The translations under genes were made by a program, and so were the position numbers. 64,000 nt of DNA from an uncultured Bacteroidota bacterium. Its GTDB lineage: Bacteria; Bacteroidota; Bacteroidia; Flavobacteriales; Flavobacteriaceae. The stretch spans positions 34,809 through 98,808 of the forward strand of contig CACIKV010000004.1 in assembly GCA_902587325.1 (NCBI GenBank), in the 5' to 3' direction. The notes under the pieces are model-generated. The model did no database searches and was not told where the DNA came from. It was given only the letters and a program-made list of their open reading frames with translations. Positions 24,085-32,832 of this stretch are shown here, one piece after another. Position 1 is the stretch's first letter, and every line of letters begins with the position of its first letter.

Positions 24085-24594
24085 TTTGTATGGAAAAGAT
24101 TCTAATACTTTAATTACAAAGTTTGAGACTAATTGATCTCTGCTATATTTATTTGAGTAAAGAGATCCTGAACCATTACCTTGCCATATTAAACTCCCTG
24201 TTTTTGCATCAATTATATCTATGTATAATAAACCAATAATTCTAGAACTTGGTCTGTATGTTTGATCATAGGGATAACCATACCAACCAAAACCAAATCT
24301 GTAATAAGATTGGTTTATGTAAATATCTTCTCTTGACTTGGTAGATATATTTACTATTAGATCAGGAGTTGATGAAAAGTTATATCCTTTAGATACCAAT
24401 GATTCCTCAATGGAGCTCAAAATTCTTTTTTTATCAATATCAGAAATATCTAATTTTTCCACTTCTTGCTTGGAAAAAGCAAATGAGGAATAATTGCTAA
24501 AATTTATTGTTGAATCGAAATCATAAATTACTTTGACGGAGGAACAAGAATAAAGAAGAACAATAAAAAAAATAAGAATTAATTTTTTTTTCAC
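24079..24594 (-). CDS. DUF4136-type lipoprotein
   Basis: Lipoprotein of 171 residues with lipobox LLYSC at about 13-17 and the mature N-terminus CSSVKVIYDFDSTINFSNY, which is characteristic of DUF4136. It continues with a Tyr/Phe/Gly-rich middle (YYRFGFGWYGYPYD) and a C-terminal LLYIDIIDAKTGSLIWQGNG block. The start is GTG at 24594. The function is unknown; family members are small envelope lipoproteins. Single-gene unit, convergent with alaS. Confidence 0.85.
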   Translation of the reverse strand: MKKKLILIFFIVLLYSCSSVKVIYDFDSTINFSNYSSFAFSKQEVEKLDISDIDKKRILSSIEESLVSKGYNFSSTPDLIVNISTKSREDIYINQSYYRFGFGWYGYPYDQTYRPSSRIIGLLYIDIIDAKTGSLIWQGNGSGSLYSNKYSRDQLVSNFVIKVLESFPYKS

Positions 24595-24662
24595 TTTAAA
24601 AATATATCAATAATTATGCCTAAAAACTAAATAATTATTAAGTTATTAATACATTTATATAT

Positions 24663-25457
24663 GTGTACAGACTTACATTTCTAAAACATATATCAGTACT
24701 CTTATTCTTTATTCTTTTATTTTCTGGATGTAATCTAACTAGACTTAATATAAAAAGATCATTGGTTAAAGATAATTTTAACAAAGAAGATCAGCTTAAA
24801 AGATTTCTAAATAATATGAGTTCTGATGAAAGAAAAAGATGGTATATCAAAACTTATTCTGATTTTGCAATCTTACAAATGAAAAAATATAAGATTCCTG
24901 CAAGTATTATTCTTTCTCAAGGACTTCTTGAGTCAGGTGCAGGTGCAAGTACTTTAGCATTGAAATCAAATAATCATTTTGGTATTAAATGCCACCAAGA
25001 ATGGAGAGGAAAAAAGGTTTACCATGATGATGATGAAAAGGGAGAGTGTTTTCGAAAGTATAAAAATCCAATAGAAAGTTATAAAGATCATTCTGAGTTT
25101 TTGACCACGAGGGGACGTTACTCCTTTCTTTTTCGATATTCAATTAAAGATTATTTAAAATGGGCCAAAGGCCTTAGTAAAGCTGGTTATGCAACAGATC
25201 CTAAGTATCCTGAGAAATTAATTACTTTGATTGAAGAGTATAAACTATGGAAGTATGATGGTTCAAAAAAATCTTTAAAAAAAGAATACAGAAAAAGTAC
25301 AAAAGAAAAAAAAAATAGTTCAAAAATTTACTTCGTAAAAAAAGGGGATACTCTTTATTCAATTTCTAAGAAATATAATTTATCAATTGAAAAATTGAAA
25401 GAAAAAAATAATTTAAATTCAAATACTTTATCGATTGGTCAAAAATTAAAAATATAA
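24663..25457 (+). CDS. GH73-type glucosaminidase lipoprotein with LysM domain
   Basis: Peptidoglycan hydrolase of 264 residues. The start is GTG at 24663; an ATG at 24661 is out of frame. The signal peptide ends in lipobox LFSGC (about residue 23). The mannosyl-glycoprotein endo-beta-N-acetylglucosaminidase domain spans about 55-200, with PASIILSQGLLESGAGAS (the catalytic Glu lies in LLESG) and NNHFGIKC. A Lys-rich linker (200-225) leads to one LysM domain (YFVKKGDTLYSISKKYNLS) at the end. It cuts glycan strands during wall turnover. Monocistronic. Confidence 0.92.
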   Translation: MYRLTFLKHISVLLFFILLFSGCNLTRLNIKRSLVKDNFNKEDQLKRFLNNMSSDERKRWYIKTYSDFAILQMKKYKIPASIILSQGLLESGAGASTLALKSNNHFGIKCHQEWRGKKVYHDDDEKGECFRKYKNPIESYKDHSEFLTTRGRYSFLFRYSIKDYLKWAKGLSKAGYATDPKYPEKLITLIEEYKLWKYDGSKKSLKKEYRKSTKEKKNSSKIYFVKKGDTLYSISKKYNLSIEKLKEKNNLNSNTLSIGQKLKI

Positions 25458-25490
25458 TTGCCTTGGTTTTTAGTCTTGAAATAAAATTAA

Positions 25491-27185
25491 TTATAATAAT
25501 TCTACAAAAAGTTCATTATCATTTTTTACAACTTTAGCGAGTTTATTTTTTGTTAGAGCTTTCAGAGTTTTATCCCATTTTTTATTTGATAATTCTAATC
25601 TTGTTTTTAGGACACTTAATTCAATTGAACCTTCTTTTTCAACTATAGAAAACACAGACTTTTCTTCCTCGCTCAATTCTAAACCGGTAATTTTTAATGG
25701 TTTCATTTGAGGAAAAAATATTACTTCTTGAATAGATTTTTTATTTGTTAAAAGCATTACAAGTCTGTCTATTCCAAAACCAATCCCAGAAGAAGGAGGC
25801 ATACCGTATTCAAGAGATTTTATGAAATCATAATCAATAAACATTGCTTCTTTATCCCCTTTTTCAGAAAGTTTTAACTGATCTTCAAATCTTTCTAATT
25901 GATCTATTGGATCATTTAGTTCTGAATATGCATTAGCTATTTCACTACCATTTATTAGTAATTCGAAACGTTCAGTTAATTCTGGATTTTTTCTGTGCTC
26001 TTTAGTTAGTGGACTCATCTCTTTAGGATAGTCAATTATGAATGTTGGTTGGATATATTTTGATTCACATTTTTCACCAAAAATTTCATCAATCAATTTT
26101 CCTTTTCCCATAGTTTCATCAACATCAATTCCAAGTTTTTTTGCAATATTAAAAGTTTCATATTCTGACATATTTTTTAAATCATATCCAGTATTTTCTT
26201 TAATAGAATCTAGAATACTTATTTTTTTGTAAGGACCTTTAAAATTGATTACATGATCTCCAAAATCTAATTCATATCTTCCATTAACATCCATAGCAAC
26301 TTTTTCTAATAGTTTTTCAGTTGTTTTCATCATCCAATTGTAATCTTTGTAAGCAACATAAAATTCTAAATTAGTGAACTCAGGATTATGGGTTCTATCC
26401 ATGCCTTCATTTCTAAAATCTTTTGCAAACTCAAAAACTCCATCATATCCTCCAACAATAAGTCTCTTGAGATAAAGTTCATTAGCTATCCTTAGATAAA
26501 GAGGGATATTTAGCGCATTGTGATGAGTAATAAATGGTCTGGCAGCTGCACCACCAGGGATAGGTTGTAAAATTGGAGTTTCTACCTCCAAATAGTTAAG
26601 ATTAGTTAAAAAATTTCTGATTGATGAAACTATTTTACTTCTTTTTATAAAAGTTTCTTTAATATCATGGTTAACAATCAAGTCTAAATACCTCATTCTA
26701 TACCTTTGCTCAGGATCATTAAATTCATCATAGGTTTTCCCTTGACTATCTGTTTTTGGAAGAGGAAGTGGTCTTAATGATTTAGATAAGAGTTTAAAAT
26801 CTTTTACCAAAATAGTCTTTTCACCAACTTGAGTTCTGAAAAGTTCGCCTGTTATTCCAATAATATCTCCGATGTCAAGTAGTTTTTTATATAAATCATT
26901 ATACTTTGTTTTATCATCATCTGGGCATATTTCATCACGATTAAAGTAAACCTGAATTTTTCCAGAGCTATCCATTAGTTCTGCAAAGCTTGCTTTACCT
27001 TGAATTCTTCTTGACATTAAGCGTCCAGCAACTACAACTTTACTATTCTCAATAAAATTTTTATTAATATCATCAGCAGTGTGCGATATATTAAATAATT
27101 CTGCAGGGTAAGGATTGATACCAAGCTCCCTAATTTTCGCAAGCTTTTCACGTCTAATTATTTGCTGTTCAGAGAGGTTTGACAT
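25491..27185 (-). CDS. lysS: Lysyl-tRNA synthetase (class II)
   Basis: Class II LysRS of 564 residues. The N-terminal OB-fold anticodon-binding domain (VVAGRLMSRRIQGKASFAEL) is followed by motif 2 (FRNEGMDRTHNPEFTNLE) and motif 3 (GIGFGIDRLVMLL). It is about 65 residues longer than E. coli LysS. The extra C-terminal part (about 495-564) looks like a small winged-helix domain, which is normal for Bacteroidota LysS. It is divergent from lipB, and its promoter element lies 7 bases from the ATG. Confidence 0.97.
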   Translation of the reverse strand: MSNLSEQQIIRREKLAKIRELGINPYPAELFNISHTADDINKNFIENSKVVVAGRLMSRRIQGKASFAELMDSSGKIQVYFNRDEICPDDDKTKYNDLYKKLLDIGDIIGITGELFRTQVGEKTILVKDFKLLSKSLRPLPLPKTDSQGKTYDEFNDPEQRYRMRYLDLIVNHDIKETFIKRSKIVSSIRNFLTNLNYLEVETPILQPIPGGAAARPFITHHNALNIPLYLRIANELYLKRLIVGGYDGVFEFAKDFRNEGMDRTHNPEFTNLEFYVAYKDYNWMMKTTEKLLEKVAMDVNGRYELDFGDHVINFKGPYKKISILDSIKENTGYDLKNMSEYETFNIAKKLGIDVDETMGKGKLIDEIFGEKCESKYIQPTFIIDYPKEMSPLTKEHRKNPELTERFELLINGSEIANAYSELNDPIDQLERFEDQLKLSEKGDKEAMFIDYDFIKSLEYGMPPSSGIGFGIDRLVMLLTNKKSIQEVIFFPQMKPLKITGLELSEEEKSVFSIVEKEGSIELSVLKTRLELSNKKWDKTLKALTKNKLAKVVKNDNELFVELL

Positions 27186-27192
27186 TTTTTTT

Positions 27193-27200
27193 CAAATATA
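27193..27200 (-). promoter_or_regulatory. -7 promoter element of lysS (TATATTTG)
   Basis: Exact TAnnTTTG match on the minus strand with only 7 bases between its last G and the ATG, so the mRNA should be leaderless or nearly so. Confidence 0.6.
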
Positions 27201-27258
27201 ATGATATAACATCAACAATACCCATATGTTTTTTAATTTTATAATTTAAAATTATAAT

Positions 27259-27963
27259 TTGAGTAGAAATAAAAATATAATAGTTAAGGATTTAGGTAAA
27301 ATAAATTTTGAAGATTGTTTTGATATTCAAAAAGAACTTCAAAATGAAATAATTCAAATAAAATTAAATAATAGAAAAAAAAACTCAAGTAAAAAAACCC
27401 CAAATTATCTTTTAGTCGTTGAACATGATCATGTATATACATTAGGTAGAAGTGGAAATAAAAATAATTTACTTTATTCAAATGAGTTATTAAACAAAAA
27501 TAAAATTTCATATTTTCAGACTAATAGAGGAGGTGATATTACTTATCATGGCCCCGGACAAATAGTTTTATACCCAATTCTAGATTTAGAAAACTTTTTT
27601 ACAGACATTCATAAATATTTGAGATTAATGGAGAGTTCTGTTATAAATACTTTGAAATATATAAATATATTGTCATCTAGAAATCCCAATAAGACTGGAG
27701 TTTGGTTAGATGTAGGAAATAAAAATGAAAGAAAAATATGCGCCATGGGTGTAAAAGTAAGTAGATGGGTAACTATGCATGGTTTAGCATTAAATGCAAG
27801 CAACGATTTGTCATATTATGAAGGAATAATCCCATGTGGATTAAAAAACAGTAAAGTGACATCAATCAAAAAAGAAATAGGTGATTTAATTTATTCTTAT
27901 GACTTAAAAAAAATACTAGTTGAAAAATTTAGTGAATGTTTTAGTGCTAAGCTAATTAAATGA
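27259..27963 (+). CDS. lipB: Octanoyl-[acyl-carrier-protein]:protein octanoyltransferase LipB
   Basis: Enzyme of 234 residues that transfers octanoyl groups from ACP to lipoate-dependent enzymes, the first step of lipoate synthesis; LipA (55949-56860) does the second. The family motifs RGGDITYHGPGQ (90-101), catalytic K166 in MGVKVSRWV and catalytic C193 in IIPCGL are present. The start is the weak codon TTG at 27259. It lies within a TATAATTTG string that itself resembles a -7 promoter element, so the true start or promoter arrangement is uncertain, but no ATG exists near the conserved N-terminus. It overlaps the convergent lipoprotein gene by 12 bases. Confidence 0.95.
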   Translation: MSRNKNIIVKDLGKINFEDCFDIQKELQNEIIQIKLNNRKKNSSKKTPNYLLVVEHDHVYTLGRSGNKNNLLYSNELLNKNKISYFQTNRGGDITYHGPGQIVLYPILDLENFFTDIHKYLRLMESSVINTLKYINILSSRNPNKTGVWLDVGNKNERKICAMGVKVSRWVTMHGLALNASNDLSYYEGIIPCGLKNSKVTSIKKEIGDLIYSYDLKKILVEKFSECFSAKLIK

Positions 27964-30270
27964 GTACAACTGAATTTCATTTTTATCACCTAAAAATAAA
28001 GCATTAATAGTGTTGTTAGTGTAATTTAAATCTAAGTCACTTGATGAAAAAAACGGAAACCCTGGTATAATATTATAGTTCTTGAAAAGGTAAATTTTAT
28101 TAGAATCTTTATCAAAAATTGAATAATATAAGTCATTTGAAAAATTTTGGATTTTTAAATCTTGATACGAACCAAATGGAAGTCTATAATCTTTTCCGTT
28201 TACTATAAGTTTATTTGTACCAAAAGTAATTTTATACTTATTATTTGCAAATAAAATTTTTTCATTATCAACTAGTTTTTGTTTATAAATTTTACCATTG
28301 ATATCTATTCTTAATATGTTATTATTGTTGTCAAAGGCTATCATTCCGTTATCATGCTTAAAAAGATTTGTATTAAAAGATAAATCTTTAGGTAGTTTAA
28401 TTCTAATATTTCCTCTTCTATCTAAAATTGATATTTTATCTTCATTATTTTTTAAAATTAGATAATCTCTGTTCAAAATTCTTAAGTGTTTTAACGGTTC
28501 TTTAAGACCATTATTAAGCTTAATTTTTTTAAAACCCTTTACTATCTCAAAACTTGAATTGTACATTTTTAAATTACTTGCATCCTGAATTACATATCTG
28601 TAATTTTTATTTTTGTCGTAATCAAAAACAGAGAGATTTTTAAAATAATTTTTAGATTTTACATCAATTTTTTTTACAATATCTCCGTTAATATCCAATA
28701 AAATCAATTCTTTACTTGTAGAAAATAAAAACTGTAGCTTATTATTTTTATATGTATCTACTTGAAAAATATCACTATTAATCGAGCCATTTAATTTTTT
28801 TGACCATGTAATTTTTCCGTCAAATTCCATTAATATTAATTTATTGTCAGAATCTTGGAAAATAATATTTTTTTCTTTCGTTTTGTGATTATGAATTATT
28901 TTTGGTTTAATTATTATCTCATTAGGAAATGATTTTGACAGAATTAATTTTGTTTTGTTTTTACCTTCTTGAATTCTAGTTTTTGAATTATACAAAGAAG
29001 AATATATAATTGAATCTTTGATTTGATTTGATTTTATCCAAACTGAAAGTTCATTTTCATTATTTGTTAATTTAACTAATTCTAGTGATGAATTTTTTGA
29101 TGGTATGTTTTTTAAATAATCATTTAAATCAGCATTTAATAAGAATGTTGATTTATTATAGTAGCTTAATATTAATCTTTCAATTGATTCAATATTTTTT
29201 GAAACTATAATATTTTCATCAATTTGAGTTAAGTACACTTTATCTCCAATAAAATTAAATTCATTGATTTTGTCAATTACTAATTTGAAATTCTCATTCA
29301 AGTATATTTTTTCATCCCTGTATTTTTTCTGTAATTTAAAATTAATACCAAGAGTATCGATTCTGTATTGATCATTTCTAATAATAAAGACCGAATCCTT
29401 ATCATTAAAAAAATAGCCAAATTCATCGCTACCTGAAAGTATTGGGTTTAAATTAATTTCTTCATTACTATTTTTATTTATAACATTATTTATATTTTTT
29501 TCACTATGATCTTTGTTAAATGTGTATGATTTAAATAATGTAAAGTCATCTGGAAGAATTTTTAAGATTTCGTTTTTTTGTGGTTTTATGTTTTTAATTA
29601 AACCGAAACTTCTTTTTTTTGAATCAAGTTTCGATAAACCTATAATTATAATTTCATCATTTTTTATTTCAAATTCAAAATTTATCCAATCTGAAATATC
29701 ACTTAAATTAATGTTTAGTTCTTCAAACTTAGTTGAATTAAAATCTTCTGAAACAAATATTGAAACATTATTAGATCTAGTTTTTACTAGATCAAAAAAG
29801 TTTTGAGAATTAGTGTTACTTTTATAATTAGAGCCTCTTAAAAAATTTTCAATTAAAAACCTATTGTCAGAAATAACATCAAAATTCAAATATTTAGTCA
29901 AATAATATTCTAAATTATTATTGTCAAATAAAAAAATCTTTTTCTCATCATAATCTATAGAATCCTTGATAATGATATTACTATTTAAACCATTTTTTTC
30001 TAAAAAAAATAATTTACCAAAATCTTGTTTTCCAATTTTATGCTTGCTATATATAAATTTATTAAGTGAAGTAAAAAGTTCTTTTTCAAAAAAACTAGCA
30101 TCAAAATAATCTCTGATAAATATTTTTTCATCATAACTTAAAATACTAAAATCATTAATTGAAATTACAGAAATTGGATTATCAGGAATTTGAAAAAGCA
30201 CGTCCGAACCTTCATCCTTTCTTTCAATACAAGAAATAATCAATAATAGTATTAAAAAATATTTTTTCAA
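27952..30270 (-). CDS. Large lipoprotein of unknown function, C-terminal propeller-like repeats
   Basis: Protein of 772 residues that I cannot assign to a characterised family. The signal peptide ends in lipobox IISC (residue 14), and the mature start CIERKDEG has the acidic pattern of flavobacterial surface-exported lipoproteins. The N-terminal half is mixed alpha/beta, and Asn, Lys and Ile content is very high. From about residue 460 there are repeated strands of the type 'KLILMEFDGKITWSKKL', 'LILLDINGDIVKKI', 'ISILDRRGNIRIKL' and 'NILRIDINGKIYKQK'. Each has an aromatic or hydrophobic strand followed by D-x-x-G, which suggests a WD/PQQ-like beta-propeller. It lies 21 bases downstream of rnhB on the same strand. 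Confidence 0.7.
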   Translation of the reverse strand: MKKYFLILLLIISCIERKDEGSDVLFQIPDNPISVISINDFSILSYDEKIFIRDYFDASFFEKELFTSLNKFIYSKHKIGKQDFGKLFFLEKNGLNSNIIIKDSIDYDEKKIFLFDNNNLEYYLTKYLNFDVISDNRFLIENFLRGSNYKSNTNSQNFFDLVKTRSNNVSIFVSEDFNSTKFEELNINLSDISDWINFEFEIKNDEIIIIGLSKLDSKKRSFGLIKNIKPQKNEILKILPDDFTLFKSYTFNKDHSEKNINNVINKNSNEEINLNPILSGSDEFGYFFNDKDSVFIIRNDQYRIDTLGINFKLQKKYRDEKIYLNENFKLVIDKINEFNFIGDKVYLTQIDENIIVSKNIESIERLILSYYNKSTFLLNADLNDYLKNIPSKNSSLELVKLTNNENELSVWIKSNQIKDSIIYSSLYNSKTRIQEGKNKTKLILSKSFPNEIIIKPKIIHNHKTKEKNIIFQDSDNKLILMEFDGKITWSKKLNGSINSDIFQVDTYKNNKLQFLFSTSKELILLDINGDIVKKIDVKSKNYFKNLSVFDYDKNKNYRYVIQDASNLKMYNSSFEIVKGFKKIKLNNGLKEPLKHLRILNRDYLILKNNEDKISILDRRGNIRIKLPKDLSFNTNLFKHDNGMIAFDNNNNILRIDINGKIYKQKLVDNEKILFANNKYKITFGTNKLIVNGKDYRLPFGSYQDLKIQNFSNDLYYSIFDKDSNKIYLFKNYNIIPGFPFFSSSDLDLNYTNNTINALFLGDKNEIQLYSFN

Positions 30271-30291
30271 TCTATTACAAAATTATAAAAC

Positions 30292-30888
30292 TCATACATC
30301 TAATGATAATTGTTTGTTTTTTATTTTAAAACTCCTTCTGTGGTATTTACTTAATCCATTTATTTTAATTTTTTCAATATGTTCTTTTGTGCCATAGCCT
30401 TTATTTTGTTTCCAATTGTATTCAGGAAATTCAGTGTCTATTTTTTTCATTAAATTATCTCTGTGGACCTTTGATAAAATTGATGCTGCTGCAATGCTTT
30501 GGTATTTGTCATCCCCACCAATAATACATTTATATTTAATTTTTTTTCCTGTATTAAATCTATTTCCATCAATTAAATAGATTTGAGGTTTTATTTTTAG
30601 TTTTTCAATTGATTTATTCATTCCCAAGAAAGTTGCCTCTAAAATATTTAAATGATCAATTTCTTCGTTATTAAGATCAGTTATTGCATAGCTAATAGCA
30701 ATTTTTTTTATTTCTTTAAAAAGTTTAATTTTTTTAGAATCAGTTAATTTTTTAGAATCTTTAATTTCGGGATTGTAATAATTTTTTGGTAAAATAACAG
30801 CAGAAATTGTTACCGGTCCAGCCATGGCTCCTCGTCCTGCTTCATCTATTCCACATGTCAAAATTTTATTATTATACTTTTTAATCAT
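30292..30888 (-). CDS. rnhB: Ribonuclease HII
   Basis: RNase HII of 198 residues, which removes ribonucleotides and RNA from DNA hybrids. The catalytic D15-E16 sit in CGIDEAGRGAMAGPV. The LIDGN segment and the IAAASILSKVHRD block with the later metal ligands are present. Length is normal for the family. It is divergent from the porin-like gene and probably co-transcribed with the large lipoprotein gene downstream. Confidence 0.96.
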   Translation of the reverse strand: MIKKYNNKILTCGIDEAGRGAMAGPVTISAVILPKNYYNPEIKDSKKLTDSKKIKLFKEIKKIAISYAITDLNNEEIDHLNILEATFLGMNKSIEKLKIKPQIYLIDGNRFNTGKKIKYKCIIGGDDKYQSIAAASILSKVHRDNLMKKIDTEFPEYNWKQNKGYGTKEHIEKIKINGLSKYHRRSFKIKNKQLSLDV

Positions 30889-30939
30889 ATATCATTCATT
30901 AAATTAGTATTTAATTTATTAATAGTTTAATAAAAGTTT

Positions 30940-32832
30940 TTGGTGCGATCAATTTTATTTTTTATCATATTTTTTTCTTCATATATATCTTATAGTCAAA
31001 TTAGAGAGGATGCCCTTGATGAGGCCTTTTCAATTATAGGTGATTCAATTTCTATTGAAGTTTTTAAGTTTGATATTGAAAAATTAAAAAAATTTAATAT
31101 TAATAACGATACGATATTACTTGACACAACACTCAATATAAATAAGTTTTATGAATTTAATTTTAGAAGAAAAGATAATTTTGAACTAATCAAACCCAAC
31201 AATGTTGGTCAAACCTACAATAACCTTTCGTATGTTATAGATGAATCCAATTATCCAATAATTGGTTATAGTGCAAATAAAACTCAACTTCAAACCTATG
31301 ATGATATTTATTTTTATGATGTAGCTTACCCTATGACAGAATTATTATTTAAAACAGTTTTTTCTCAAGGTCAATTAACGGATGTTTTATTTACAACTAA
31401 TGTGAATAGAAAACTTAACTTTTCACTTGGCTTTAAAGCATTAAGATCCTTGGGTAAATACCAAAACTCTCTTTCTGGATCAAAAAATTTTACATTTACT
31501 TATAATTATAATTCAAAAAAATTTAGTTCAAAATCATTCTACCTTTCTCAAAAGCTAGAGAAATATGAGAGTGGAGGTCTATCTTTAATATCAATAAATG
31601 ATTTTGAATCTAAAGACCCTGTTTTCAATGAGAGATCTAAGTTAAATGTAAAGTTTGAAGATGCTGTAAATGTTTATTTTCAAAGAGATTTTTATTCTCA
31701 CAATAAATTCAAAATTTCTGATAATAAAAAAAACTTGTCCTTAAATCACACTCTTCATTATGTTACTGTTAATAATTCTTACAATCAATCTCTTATAAAT
31801 AATTATTACGGAGGTTTAATCGGGGGTATAACAACAGTTGATGATAAATTTAAGTTCAGATCTATAAACAATAAAATCAGTTTTGATATTTCAAATATTA
31901 TTTTTGATTTTGCAGAAATTGGATTTATAAATTTTAACTATGAATATTTTAATTTAAACTCTGGTAATGAAAAAATTAAAGAAAATTCAAACTTATTTTC
32001 AATAAAATTAAGTAAGAATTTTGAAATTTTAGATCTTGATTTTGATTTGCAAAAAAAGATAAGTGGTGACAGAATAGGAGATAGGTTAAATATAGTTTTA
32101 AAACCTGCAAAAAAATTTAATTTAGATTTAAATTTAAAATTGTCCTCTGTTAAATCTCACCCTGGATTAATATATGACAATTATTATAGCGGTTTTAGTG
32201 GTGTGAACTGGACAAATCGTAATGATTTAGTCAATACAAGTAGTATTTTTATAAATTATATTAATAAAAAATTTGGACAGTTTAGCTTGTCTGGCTCTCT
32301 AATTAATAATTATGTCTATGTTTCAACTGAAAATTCTGATATTGAATCCTATATTCCTCAAATAAATCAGGCTGAATTTGATATCAAACTATTTAAATTA
32401 AAGTATGTAAAGAATTTCATATTTGGAAAGTTTTCGATGAATAATAGTTTTCTAATTCAAGATGTTGATCAAAATGATAATATTTTAAATATTCCTGATT
32501 TTGTTTATCGAAATTCATTTTTTATTTCTGAGAAAATTTTTAAAAATGTTTTAGAAATTCAATCTGGTTTTAACTTTAAGATATTTTCAAAGTTTTTTAT
32601 TAATGAATATAACCCTGTGATTTCTACTTTTCATATTCAGGATAAAAGAAAAATAGGGGGATTCCCAATAGTTGATTTCTTTTTAAACGCAAAGATCAGA
32701 CAAACAAGATTGTTTTTTATTTTCGAACATATTAACTCTTCATTTTCTGAAAACAATTTTTTTACAACCCCATCAATGCCTTACAGAGATTCAAATTTTA
32801 GATTTGGTTTGAATTGGAGTTTATTTAACTAA
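30940..32832 (+). CDS. Porin_10-like outer-membrane beta-barrel protein
   Basis: Protein of 630 residues with a signal peptide (cleavage near SYISYSQ, residue 20), a short periplasmic stretch, and then a long series of alternating amphipathic strands rich in Tyr, Phe, Asn and Ser ending in LNWSLFN. Blocks such as YYDVAYPMTELLFKTVFSQGQ-type sequence before the barrel are typical of the putative porins of Bacteroidota (Porin_10). The start is TTG at 30940 or, more likely, the adjacent GTG at 30943. It should sit in the outer membrane; substrates are unknown. Its 3' end overlaps gltD by 12 bases. Confidence 0.8.
   Translation: MVRSILFFIIFFSSYISYSQIREDALDEAFSIIGDSISIEVFKFDIEKLKKFNINNDTILLDTTLNINKFYEFNFRRKDNFELIKPNNVGQTYNNLSYVIDESNYPIIGYSANKTQLQTYDDIYFYDVAYPMTELLFKTVFSQGQLTDVLFTTNVNRKLNFSLGFKALRSLGKYQNSLSGSKNFTFTYNYNSKKFSSKSFYLSQKLEKYESGGLSLISINDFESKDPVFNERSKLNVKFEDAVNVYFQRDFYSHNKFKISDNKKNLSLNHTLHYVTVNNSYNQSLINNYYGGLIGGITTVDDKFKFRSINNKISFDISNIIFDFAEIGFINFNYEYFNLNSGNEKIKENSNLFSIKLSKNFEILDLDFDLQKKISGDRIGDRLNIVLKPAKKFNLDLNLKLSSVKSHPGLIYDNYYSGFSGVNWTNRNDLVNTSSIFINYINKKFGQFSLSGSLINNYVYVSTENSDIESYIPQINQAEFDIKLFKLKYVKNFIFGKFSMNNSFLIQDVDQNDNILNIPDFVYRNSFFISEKIFKNVLEIQSGFNFKIFSKFFINEYNPVISTFHIQDKRKIGGFPIVDFFLNAKIRQTRLFFIFEHINSSFSENNFFTTPSMPYRDSNFRFGLNWSLFN

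Noticed and set aside
25491..27185. C-terminal extension of LysS as a gene fusion
   Set aside because: LysS of about 565 residues with this tail is, to my knowledge, the normal form in Flavobacteriia.
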